From Stramenopiles sp. TOSAG23-2 (lineage: Eukaryota; Sar), in assembly GCA_900128395.1 (NCBI GenBank), contig LT649489.1, forward strand, positions 1 to 23,359: a DNA stretch of 23,359 bases, read 5' to 3'. The notes below the pieces were generated by a model. That model worked only from the letters and a program-made list of their open reading frames with translations, was not told the origin of the DNA and did no database searches. The position numbers were made by a program, and so were the translations under genes. Below, piece after piece: positions 9,049 to 16,766 of the stretch (its first letter is position 1; the number at the start of each line of letters is the position of its first letter).

Positions 9049-9228
9049 ATGACCGCATACAACAAAAAAAAATATATTGAAAGAAATAAGAAAGTGACAA
9101 TAGGACAGCGTGTGCGAATGACAATCGCATTTTTCTGTTTTTTTGGAGTGTTTGGATTTTATAACTCTTTTCAGATGTTCCAGTCCAGTTTGAATCCATG
9201 CAGCAATGCTTATTGTGGCGAACATTAA
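9049..9228 (+). CDS. Small single-pass membrane protein, 59 residues
   Basis: An ATG at 9049 opens a 59-codon frame ending at TAA 9226-9228, which overlaps an AATAAA. The N-terminal 25 residues are strongly basic (MTAYNKKKYIERNKKVTIGQ...), followed by a hydrophobic helix (MTIAFFCFFGVFGFYNSFQ) and a short tail with two cysteines (NPCSNAYCGEH). Basic-inside charge predicts a cytosolic or matrix N-terminus. This layout is usual for small mitochondrial or ER membrane subunits, but no family is recognised. The frame is well balanced compared with the surrounding AT-rich DNA, which supports coding. It lies in a different frame from the upstream candidate gene and is separated from it by 41 bases. 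Confidence 0.5.
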   Translation: MTAYNKKKYIERNKKVTIGQRVRMTIAFFCFFGVFGFYNSFQMFQSSLNPCSNAYCGEH

Positions 9229-9754
9229 TAAAGGTCATTACGAAAACACACACACACACACACAATTTATCATATATCATCTTAATAATTAAGTTTACGC
9301 ATAATTTATTTTTTAATTTACTCCCATAATAATTCCTACTTTCTTCAAATATTATATAAATTAGATAAAAAACTTTTAATATTTGTGACATCCAAAAGAT
9401 ACATGTTTGTTTTTTATTTTTTATAATTATTTATTTTTCCCCTCAAATAATATTGGTTGAAATCTCTGGTCTCAGTACAGAGTAGTTGTATACTAGAAAT
9501 ATTTACCTATATATAATATATGTATTATTTATATTTTTTTATTACGCGCTCAGCCAAAAAAAGCTCTCGATTTGCACATTATTTGTCCACAGATGGTTCG
9601 GGTCTATAAATAATAATATCCATATATTTTTCATTTTCAAGATAGTACCCTTATGTAGATAAAGATACATATATATATAATATATGTCATCCAACACTAT
9701 TAGAGTAGTTATATTATCTTTATTACATTAAAAATATTACGTACACAACACGGC
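9229..9754. other. Intergenic region, promoter of the TMEM42-like gene
   Basis: Very AT-rich, with an (AC)n microsatellite at 9246-9264 and a (TA)-rich tract at about 9669-9685 some 75 bases before the next ATG. No gene is seen on either strand. Confidence 0.6.
9246..9264 (+). repeat. (AC)n microsatellite
   Basis: A dinucleotide run of AC lies shortly after the AATAAA that follows the 59-codon gene. Confidence 0.9.
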
Positions 9755-10207
9755 ATGCCATTATATAGTATAATAGCTGGTATATTTGGTGCATTTGCAT
9801 CCGTATTTGGTAAATTAGCATTTAGTTCTGATTCGATAGCAGTGAAATATATTAGTACAAAGTGTCATATGCAATTTGAAACAACAACTTCTGGGGAAGT
9901 ATATTGTTCGTATATAATTTATGCATTTCGAGCATTGATGTTTTTTATTATGATGACTGTTAATGGCATCATGTTGAGTTCTATGGTGCGAGCATTACAT
10001 TCAGATGGTTCATTGAAATCTACTGTTATGACTACGTCTGTTAATTTTCTAGCTACCGCAATTTTTGCTTATTTATTATTTAATGAACATTTATCAATAA
10101 CATGGTGGATTGGAGCAGTTTTCATTTTTCTTGGTGTATATTTTGTACAAAAAGGTAAAACAGTGAATAGTGATGTAAGTGATGAGAAGAAGAAGAAGAC
10201 GGATTAA
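9755..10207 (+). CDS. TMEM42: TMEM42-like four-helix membrane protein (EamA/DMT-type half transporter)
   Basis: The protein has 150 residues starting at ATG 9755. Four predicted helices lie at residues about 4-22 (IAGIFGAFASVFGKLAF), 50-73, 88-108 and 113-131. The first helix motif GAFASVFGKLAF and the end NEHLSITWWIGAVFIFLGVYFV match the layout of human TMEM42 (GALAAASAKLAF ... WWGGVFLILCG). It is a single EamA-like repeat, so if it transports anything it would act as a dimer; no substrate is known for the family. The tail is lysine-rich (EKKKKTD). It converges on the NIPA-like gene with only 191 bases between the stops. Family call is good; function is unknown. Confidence 0.82.
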   Translation: MPLYSIIAGIFGAFASVFGKLAFSSDSIAVKYISTKCHMQFETTTSGEVYCSYIIYAFRALMFFIMMTVNGIMLSSMVRALHSDGSLKSTVMTTSVNFLATAIFAYLLFNEHLSITWWIGAVFIFLGVYFVQKGKTVNSDVSDEKKKKTD

Positions 10208-10398
10208 ATGTAGATATTGAATGTCTGCGTGTGTATGTTCATGTTTAGAGAGAGGAAGTTAAAAATATTTTGTTTTATAATATTATAAAAAATGCATAAT
10301 TTGATACATACGAAAATATCATTCACATTATGATAATACTTCTTCTATCCTTTACCTTTATATATATACATACGATTTTCATTTTTACGGCCACATTT

Positions 10399-12345
10399 TT
10401 ACGGGCCACTTTCTTGTTTTTCCTTATTGATTTGTGAGATTGATATACCAGTTGGATCGGAAATGGTTCTTGATTTAGCGGATAACGATGAACGTACCTG
10501 ACTTTTCCGATTATTACCGTCTACATTATTACCATTACTGCTTTGTTTATTAATTAATAAGATATCATCACTTGTTAATGACCATCTTAACTTTGAATTG
10601 ATTGATTTTCGACCTTTTGATATTTCAATTGATTCTGAATCATCCTTTCTTAATAATGGTAAATGTACGCTTGTTCTAAAATGCCTACTTAATCGATCGA
10701 CACGATCATTACTAGTGCCATCATCATTTAAATTATCTGTATCATCATCATCGTTATTATTTCCATCTTTAAATAATGAACCAGGTTTCATACTTAATAT
10801 ATAAATACCACAAAATGATACAATACAACCAACTGGAAATAAAATCCAATTTGCAGTAGTAAATTCATCAAATTCTTTATAATATAAACCACCACCAATA
10901 ACGCCAAATATTTGATAAAATGTTATAAAGACAGGTACAATTTTCAATGCTTCGAAATATTTTAATCCTAGATTTAATATATTTGTTTGTGCTACTAATA
11001 CTAAAATCATTGCAATTAAATAGACATAGAAATCAATATTTGCAAAGCACATATAATCAATACCTTGGTTTTTCCCAAAAAAAGTTACTTTGACTAATTC
11101 AATAACTGTTTTTGCAAATATAATAGATTGACCGCCTAATAAACCAGATAAAAAAGAATAACCAAATCGTACAACAGCATAATCATATTCACCTTCTACT
11201 AACTCTAAATCTTCATAGGTTTCTTCTTCTTTACCATCATCGTTACTATTACTACTACTACTTTTACTTGCAATTAATTGTATATCTTTTGTATTAATTG
11301 CATCATCAATTGCATCATCAATTGATGAAAAATCTTTTTCTTTATTTGACATTTTTCGTAATAGTTCAACATTCACATCCAAACAACTTTTTGTTACCGT
11401 ACGTCTTTTTACAATACTTGTAACATAAAAATAAAATGTGAAAAAAATGACAACAACACATGATTCAAATATAATCATACCAAGTGATGTCCATCGTTGA
11501 AAAAAATAATCAGGAGATAAGATTGGTGTTTTTTTCGGTGCAAATACAGTTGCTAATAAACTGCCACTAATTATAATTACAGTTGCAATTAATGATTTTT
11601 TATCTAATTTTTCCTTTAATAAACATGGTGCAATAATAACATTATGAACCAAAACTAACGAAGCCAATGGTGCCAACATCGCTGCTGGCGCCATACCAAA
11701 CGTTAAAACATCTAAAATACCATCTAAAACAATTAAACTCATACCGATGATCCACAATGGCTGGGTATAATAACTACTTGTTCGATCTTTCTGTTGTTCA
11801 AGTTTATCATGAGTTAATTTTTGTAGGTTCATCCCTAACGTTGCACAGAAACTACCAATTGATGCTACCAATGCACCTAATATGAAATACGAACAAAATG
11901 TTGACGTACCTTCTATTAATTCACCATCAAAGATTGTATTATCTGTATTGTCTTTCTCACCATCTGTTATATACGTATCGCAATTATTATTCTCATTTTT
12001 TACGGGTTTATATATTTTTAACTCTTTATATTCAATTAAACTTATTGAAAAACATATAGTTGGTGATATAATAATATAATTACCATTTGATATAAATTTT
12101 GAATAGGTTGTTAATGTTGTTATTGGATTAGAGGTGGATGATACATTGAAAAATCCAGGTAATATTAATTCACCATCTTGAAATGTTAATGTCGTTCCAG
12201 TAATTATTACTTTTAATTTGTTGTTTGTTGTTGTTGTTGTTGTAAGATATTCACCTTGTATTTCACATTCATTTCCTAAGTCAGTGGATACGGTGATTGG
12301 GATGATAGTTAAAAATAGTAATATGATGATGATGGAATATTTCAT
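10399..12345 (-). CDS. NIPA-like (DUF803) magnesium-transporter family protein with signal peptide
   Basis: The protein has 648 residues starting at ATG 12345. Residues 1-20 form a signal peptide (KYSIIIILLFLTIIPITVS), followed by about 125 residues of Thr/Asn-rich luminal domain. The membrane part starts near C151 with GALVASIGSFCATLGMNLQK, then MAPAAMLAPLASLVLVHNVI, LIATVIIISGSLLATVFAPK, and further helices up to about residue 530. These match the NIPA/DUF803 pattern (xNLQK, FAPAxLVxPLGALSV, GSxxxVxxAPK). Known NIPA proteins carry Mg2+ in endosome and plasma membranes. Unusual are the cleavable signal plus luminal domain, a Ser/Asp/Glu-rich loop at about 340-385, and a long Asn/Asp/Ser-rich C-terminal tail. 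Roughly nine helices are predicted. The transport role is family inference. Confidence 0.85.
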   Translation of the reverse strand: MKYSIIIILLFLTIIPITVSTDLGNECEIQGEYLTTTTTTNNKLKVIITGTTLTFQDGELILPGFFNVSSTSNPITTLTTYSKFISNGNYIIISPTICFSISLIEYKELKIYKPVKNENNNCDTYITDGEKDNTDNTIFDGELIEGTSTFCSYFILGALVASIGSFCATLGMNLQKLTHDKLEQQKDRTSSYYTQPLWIIGMSLIVLDGILDVLTFGMAPAAMLAPLASLVLVHNVIIAPCLLKEKLDKKSLIATVIIISGSLLATVFAPKKTPILSPDYFFQRWTSLGMIIFESCVVVIFFTFYFYVTSIVKRRTVTKSCLDVNVELLRKMSNKEKDFSSIDDAIDDAINTKDIQLIASKSSSSNSNDDGKEEETYEDLELVEGEYDYAVVRFGYSFLSGLLGGQSIIFAKTVIELVKVTFFGKNQGIDYMCFANIDFYVYLIAMILVLVAQTNILNLGLKYFEALKIVPVFITFYQIFGVIGGGLYYKEFDEFTTANWILFPVGCIVSFCGIYILSMKPGSLFKDGNNNDDDDTDNLNDDGTSNDRVDRLSRHFRTSVHLPLLRKDDSESIEISKGRKSINSKLRWSLTSDDILLINKQSSNGNNVDGNNRKSQVRSSLSAKSRTISDPTGISISQINKEKQESGP

Positions 12346-12446
12346 TTTTGCAGAAAAAAAATTATAATTATTAATATAAAATAGACTAGAAAATTACTTA
12401 AGTTTAAAGGTAAAAGATTGTCACTTTACCGTTGATGATGATTGTG

Positions 12447-12464
12447 TATATATATATATATATA
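12447..12464 (-). repeat. (TA)n tract upstream of the NIPA-like gene
   Basis: A TA run about 100 bases upstream of the ATG at 12345, in the divergent region; the same kind of tract precedes most genes here. Confidence 0.7.
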
Positions 12465-12697
12465 CATTGATAGATGATATGGTCTAAAAATATATCTAAA
12501 AACATAGATCTATATATAAATTTTGTATTTCTTTCCATTCATTATTTCTTACTATACATAGATACTACTACATACTATGTGCTACTACTATCTGTGAGCG
12601 TCGTGTGTTCCGACTAATGTTACTATCATGCTATTACCAAAAATAACCCTACTTGATAACATGAAAATGGAAAAACAGCACGGCTTAAGCTGCCTAA

Positions 12698-12892
12698 GGT
12701 ACTCCAGAGGTAAACATTTTTCTTCTGATTTCTGTTAGCAGGCTGCCGTTGAAAGCCACAGCTCCACAATTAGCAGCAACAACACTTGGATTGAACCCAG
12801 TGTATAACAAATATCCTACAGTGACTGCAGCAATTGCACAATCGTTCCCAATTGATGGTACAGCCACATCCTATGTCAACGTTTCTTTTTGA
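12698..12892 (+). pseudogene. Orphan coding fragment, unknown family
   Basis: This frame is open for 64 codons without a usable ATG. From about 12752 it reads KATAPQLAATTLGLNPVYNK and continues Ala/Thr-rich up to a TGA at 12890. The amino-acid use is unlike random AT-rich translation, so it looks like former or exonic coding sequence. It is not recognised. Upstream, the ATG at 12628 opens a different frame that runs into a stop at 12736-12738. Confidence 0.35.
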
Positions 12893-12916
12893 ACTGATGG
12901 TATCAAATAAAATTCT

Positions 12917-13339
12917 TTGCCTAAATTTTACAGTGTTTTAATTTTTTCATTATCCAAAGTTCTCTTCAATACCTGCATGCATTCTGCAATGGTCATACAT
13001 GTGTGTTTGTACAAGCCAAATGCGGTTATTGCTTTAACAGCAAAGACGAGCGGATCAAGGCAGAAGCCAACTGGAATAGCATCAGCTACTGAAATCTACA
13101 GCAACAATGCATATGACAACTTACATTTGGAAAACCTAAGAAAGGTATTGAATATAAAACTCTATGTACCTACTGCTGAGAGAAAAAAGTGGATGGGAAC
13201 AACAAATATTCCAATAGAAACAATTGATAATGAGCTTGAAATACATGAAATCAGACAATGTATGATGAAGGATAATTTGTTGTTCAATTACCAGGTAGAA
13301 ATGTCTGCAGATGGGTTATGGAAAAATTTAAACTCTTGA
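12917..13339 (+). pseudogene. Orphan coding fragment, unknown family, probably from about 13041
   Basis: The open frame begins at TTG, and its first 40 codons look non-coding. A good acceptor-like sequence (GCTTTAACAG) ends at 13040. After it the frame is balanced and charged (AKTSGSRQKPTGIASATEIY... then NLRKVLNIKLYVPTAERKKW). It ends at TGA 13337, where the next fragment takes over in another frame after a 22-base overlap. No family is recognised. I take it as part of a frameshifted or spliced gene. Confidence 0.4.
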
Positions 13340-13620
13340 AAACACCGGAAAAATTTTGGAAATTTTGGAAAAAATTTTGTAAAAGCATTGATATTCCCTG
13401 GAGAACAAGTGATGTTGCTCATCGTTTGGGCTTTATTGGGTTCTGTGAATCATTTGGCTACATAGTTTACAACTTAAGTTGCAACCAAAAGCTGCGCCCG
13501 GATTGGTACAAGAATGGCAGTATAGCACCGTGGTACAATAAGCAGAACGAGAAGTTTTTACAAAAGTCAAAGATGGGAAAGTGTTTTTTTAGCTCTTTAA
13601 ATTCTAAATATTTTAAGTAA
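13318..13620 (+). pseudogene. Orphan coding fragment, aromatic-rich, unknown family
   Basis: The open frame has 100 codons from an ATG at 13318. It overlaps the end of the previous fragment in another frame, which suggests a single gene broken by a frameshift near 13320-13335. It reads KFWKFWKKFCKSIDIPWR, then DVAHRLGFIGFCESFGYIVY and RPDWYKNGSIAPWYNKQNEK, rich in Trp, Phe, Tyr and Lys. It ends at TAA 13618. No family is recognised. It could also be a short intact gene. Confidence 0.4.
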
Positions 13621-13717
13621 TCTTATGTTCATAAACTCTAATCTTGTGAACAATATGCGTACGGCAAATAGGACAAGCACTTACTTTTTGAATACATTCT
13701 TTGTAATATATTTGTAT
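13613..13717 (-). pseudogene. C-terminal half of a RING finger, minus strand
   Basis: The minus-strand frame between stops holds 34 codons. It contains YKECIQKVSACPICRTHIVH, which is the second half of a C3HC4 RING finger (E-C-I, spacer, C-P-I-C-R-x-x-I), as in IAP-type and many viral or cellular E3 ligases. The first half (the Cys pairs and the Cys-x-His) is absent upstream because of an in-frame stop at 13718. The residue where a RING Cys is expected, three before the ECI cysteine, is Tyr. Either this is the last exon of a gene whose earlier exons I cannot find, or a truncated relic. It overlaps the end of the plus-strand fragment 13318-13620 by a few bases. A RING is a protein-binding, ubiquitin-ligase module; activity is not expected from this piece alone. 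Confidence 0.45.
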
Positions 13718-14021
13718 TTATAGAAGAAAGAAAATGTCAGAAGAAATGGAAATAGAAATGGAAATGGAAATGGAAAAAGAAATACAAAAGGTATTTGATG
13801 GTATTAAAAAGATTGTAATGGTTACCCAAATGGAACCAGTGTATCGTTTGATTTGGCTACATGGCCTTGAGAAAATAAAAACGAGTGAGTTTGGTCAAAA
13901 AGAAATGACTCAGGCCCGTATGGGCATGTATGGAAATGAAGTATATGCGCCAGATATGGGACTTTTTAAAAAAGTGTCCAAATCAGAGTATAATGTCATG
14001 GGATACCTTGCCAGCTTGCAC

Positions 14022-14050
14022 TAGAGCTAGCGGGCTAGCTGGCTAGCTCG
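14022..14050. repeat. Cluster of CTAG/GCTAGC motifs
   Basis: Within 29 bases the sequence contains GCTAGC three times, giving overlapping palindromes. Two of the in-frame TAG codons fall inside this cluster. Confidence 0.7.
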
Positions 14051-14053
14051 AAC

Positions 14054-14246
14054 TATAGCATGGAGATAGCATTATCAACTCCTACGGGAGATCATGTATA
14101 CTACCAAGTACAATTTCTCGGAAGGTGAAGTGGTTTGGTTGGCTCAGAAAAGGGAGGACGGTTATTTTTTAGAAGGAAGAAATCTGGAAATCCGATTCAA
14201 AAAAATCAACAGTAACCACGGCACGATAGCATGTAAATAGCATTAT
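14054..14246 (+). repeat. Pair of 21-22 bp imperfect direct repeats, 171 bp apart
   Basis: 14055-14075 (ATAGCATGGAGATAGCATTA...) and 14226-14246 (ATAGCATGTAAATAGCATTA...) agree at 19 of 21 positions and each contains one of the in-frame TAG codons. They bracket the best coding-looking part of the frame. Confidence 0.7.
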
Positions 14247-14450
14247 TCGAATAAGGTGAAATATGGCGGAAGAGAAAAGACCTTTCTTCGATTGAGTCAC
14301 AATGCTATTCCCATATTATGTGCTGTGGTCAACGCGTAAGTCTACCACGAATTCCCACTGGAAACCAGTTCTCAAAACCAAATTTTGTTGGTCGATTTTT
14401 GAAAATAACAGGTCAATACCATTGGAAAAGATTTGATTTCGTGCGTAGTC

Positions 14451-14591
14451 ATGAAAATGGATATGCTCGAACATAGAACATACGTAGAATTAGATATGTT
14501 GAACTGTGGGGAGAACGAAGAGACAACAACGTATATAGATCAAAACAACAACAAAAATAATTTCAGTGTAGAACAGCACGTAGATTTATAA
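14451..14591 (+). CDS. Short open frame, 46 codons, unknown (weak)
   Basis: The ATG at 14451 opens 46 codons (MKMDMLEHRTYVELDMLNCG, then Asn-rich) ending at TAA 14589. An overlapping frame to 14470 can be joined to the GTAAGT donor at 14336 through an acceptor at 14411, so the true reading here is unclear. It may equally be the 5' leader of the MYB gene 75 bases downstream. Confidence 0.15.
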   Translation: MKMDMLEHRTYVELDMLNCGENEETTTYIDQNNNKNNFSVEQHVDL

Positions 14592-14644
14592 ATAATAATA
14601 TTCGTTTATCATACCCGTTGTAAAACTTTGAAAGTTTAATTGTC

Positions 14645-14660
14645 ATATATATATATATAT
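14645..14660 (+). repeat. (TA)n tract just upstream of the MYB gene
   Basis: A pure TA run ends 6 bases before the ATG at 14667. So close a position makes a 5'-leader role more likely than a TATA box. Confidence 0.75.
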
Positions 14661-14666
14661 TTCAAT

Positions 14667-16166
14667 ATGTTGATGAAAACAACTGGTAAAATGTCTGGTC
14701 ATGGCAGTGGAAAAGCTATCAACGGTAGGTGGACAAGAGAGGAACATGAATTGTTTTTAAAAGCATTAAATGAATATGGTAGAGAATGGAAGAAAGTGGC
14801 GAAGAAAATCAAGACTAGATCATCTGCACAAATTCGTAGCCATGCACAGAAATATTTTCAAAAACTATCAAAAGAGAGAAAAGCTGGTTTACACGGCGGT
14901 GCTGCTGCTTTACATGGTTCTCACGTAGTTCTAGATAAAAGTAATAAGAAAAAAGCATCTAATACGGGAGATAAGACTTTGATAAAGAAGAAACGAAAAA
15001 TGAAAGGAAAGAGCTTGAATGCTGCATATTCGAAGAAGCAAAAGCAAAGGCCGGTATCGCCAAACTTTGTATCAAAACCTGTTAATACATATGGAGGAGG
15101 AAGATTTTCACCTGTACAAAAAACACGAGCAAGTCCAAAAGTTATGGATGCTTCTTTGTCCTTACACTCAGCATATGGTGATGCGACTGCTATTATATCA
15201 TCTCCATCGCGAACGTCAACCTCTTCATTCACATCACCTTTCGTGACACGAAACTTTGTACAAACAATAGCAACTAAAAAGAAACTAGTTCAATCATGGG
15301 AGCAGAAACTTCGAACGTTACTAAGTAAACGGAAAAAAGTATCTGGTTTTACAAAAGGCGCTAATTTAGGGATGACGGCCAACACAACAATAAACGTGTT
15401 TCCAACTAGTACAACAGGAGTTGCACCACATGATGATTTAGTCGTGACACCACGTTTATCGCCTTTGAACATACCAGAAAACGAACGTGAAGTATCACGT
15501 ATACGCGAACGTTTAAATCGACGAGATGAGTTAATCAAAGTCGATAAAAAAATTATAGATGTCATTGATTCAGCATGTACTGCACCATGTATTTGTGGAG
15601 AACCAAAATTAATTTTTCATTGTAGAAATCAACAAGAGAAAGAAGTAGGAAATGGTAACAGTTACATATGTTTAACTGTTCGTCAAAAGATGTTGAATAT
15701 ATTTCAACGCTCGTATGAGAAAAATGGGCAATATTCAACACCACAAAGCACGGTTCTTTTAAAAGATTGGAAGAGAATCAATTTAGAAGTTGCTAATGCA
15801 AAAGCGGCAGAGTTAAGTTATCAAAATGCAGAAATGTTATATATGGCCTTATCACCAATTGCACGTGAAAATTTGAGTATATTAGATAATGAAGAATTGT
15901 CAGCTGTGCAAGTTTTAATTGGGAGCATGATGGGTATTCGACCGAGGAAAACGAAAGGTGGTAAAAAGAAGACACAACAACTTTCCATTACAACAACTAC
16001 TACAACAAAAACGACTATTAATTATGATGATGATGAGGAAGAAGATGATGCAAGTGAATCAGAATCGGATGAAGAAGAAGAATCCAGTTCGGAGGAGGAA
16101 GATACAGATGATGATGATGATTCTGAATCTGAATCAGATGATAGTGAAAGTGACGAGGAAGAATAA
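14667..16166 (+). CDS. SHAQKYF-class single-repeat MYB transcription factor
   Basis: The protein has 499 residues from the first ATG at 14667 (others at 14673 and 14691 are possible). One MYB repeat covers residues about 19-68: W22 and W41 in helices 1 and 2, then SAQIRSHAQKYFQKL with SHAQKYF at 58-64. This class (1R-MYB, like plant REVEILLE/CCA1-type and many stramenopile factors) binds DNA as one repeat. Lys-rich segments follow (about 90-125) and may hold nuclear signals. Two further conserved-looking stretches lie near 275-310 (SPLNIPENEREVSRIRERLN) and 370-430. The last 48 residues (from about 452) are nearly all Asp, Glu and Ser, a possible acidic activation or histone-binding tail. The gene converges on AP-1 gamma. 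The targets are unknown. Confidence 0.9.
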   Translation: MLMKTTGKMSGHGSGKAINGRWTREEHELFLKALNEYGREWKKVAKKIKTRSSAQIRSHAQKYFQKLSKERKAGLHGGAAALHGSHVVLDKSNKKKASNTGDKTLIKKKRKMKGKSLNAAYSKKQKQRPVSPNFVSKPVNTYGGGRFSPVQKTRASPKVMDASLSLHSAYGDATAIISSPSRTSTSSFTSPFVTRNFVQTIATKKKLVQSWEQKLRTLLSKRKKVSGFTKGANLGMTANTTINVFPTSTTGVAPHDDLVVTPRLSPLNIPENEREVSRIRERLNRRDELIKVDKKIIDVIDSACTAPCICGEPKLIFHCRNQQEKEVGNGNSYICLTVRQKMLNIFQRSYEKNGQYSTPQSTVLLKDWKRINLEVANAKAAELSYQNAEMLYMALSPIARENLSILDNEELSAVQVLIGSMMGIRPRKTKGGKKKTQQLSITTTTTTKTTINYDDDEEEDDASESESDEEEESSSEEEDTDDDDDSESESDDSESDEEE

Positions 16167-16766
16167 GTCACGCAATTTTATAGAGAAACATAGACGTACG
16201 TATGTATATACATACATACATTCAATGTTATTAATGTGTACAAAAACAGAAAGTTAGAGAAATAATAGCATGCCAAATATATGCGTGCCATGTACATAAT
16301 ATTTAAAATTTTCAAAAAAAAAAAAAAAGAAACAAAAAAATTACAAAAAAAAAAGTAAAAATTACACAAAATATACGTGTGTCGAAGAGAGAGATGTGGA
16401 ACATAGGGGAACATAATCTCTTTTGTTGTGATTTAGAGTGTATGATAATAAAAGAAACAGAGCAACAAGGTATAAAATATTTAAAATATTGTTTAATTAT
16501 TTAATATTATATTTTTATTTAAAATTATTATGATGCACAAATATAAAAAGAATGCGTTTGGTTCGTTGTTGCGTGTGTACTCTCCACATATGTCTACTCG
16601 TACTTTACCTCTTCTTTTAATTTATACGCGTTTTTATTTATTTATTAAATAAGCAGTTATGCATTAATTAAATATCATATATTTTAAATAAGCAGAGATA
16701 TGCATATCTCATATATATATATATTCATTTAAAATAATATATATGATGTATATATATCATACAACA
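16167..16766. other. Convergent intergenic gap, MYB / AP-1 gamma
   Basis: This is a 600-bp shared 3' region. It has A-rich tracts at about 16314-16360, two related copies of AAATAAGCAG followed by ATGCAT-like sequence (near 16647 and 16685), and a 16-bp perfect palindrome. No gene is seen. Confidence 0.6.
16695..16710. repeat. 16-bp perfect palindrome
   Basis: GAGATATGCATATCTC lies 57 bases past the AP-1 gamma stop. In RNA it would form a hairpin only with a tight loop; in DNA it is a symmetric site. Confidence 0.85.

Larger units (their letters stand above)
13734..14339 (+). pseudogene. Long frame interrupted only by TAG codons, unknown family
   Basis: An ATG at 13734 opens a 96-codon frame (MSEEMEIEMEMEMEKEIQKV, then a balanced sequence) that ends at TAG 14022. 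The same frame stays protein-like to a TAA at 14337, broken only at 14022, 14028, 14067 and 14238, all TAG. The middle part 14094-14237 (M...FSEGEVVWLAQKREDGYF) and the end 14241-14336 (KYGGREKTFLRLSHNAIPIL) look coding. A consensus donor GTAAGT starts at 14336, right where the frame closes. Options are a decayed gene, several exons in one frame by chance, or sequence from a source that reads TAG as an amino acid. No family is recognised; the Glu/Met start is a GAAATG repeat. Confidence 0.4.
12600..14591. other. GC-richer island of broken coding sequence between NIPA and MYB genes
   Basis: Over about 2 kb the base composition is visibly less AT-rich than in other gaps. Short open stretches with protein-like amino-acid use appear in several frames on both strands, none forming an intact gene. 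Possible splice motifs occur (GTAAGT at 14336; a TTTAACAG acceptor at 13040), so either introns or decay could explain the breaks. I find no terminal inverted repeats or target-site duplication, and no transposase or reverse-transcriptase motif. It could be a decayed mobile or viral insertion, or a fast-evolving spliced locus; I cannot decide. Confidence 0.5.

Noticed and set aside
12628-12738. ATG-started frame with possible 40-nt intron joining it to the 12698-12892 fragment
   Set aside because: The only phase-compatible splice gives a 40-43 nt intron with a poor donor, so the join is not supported.
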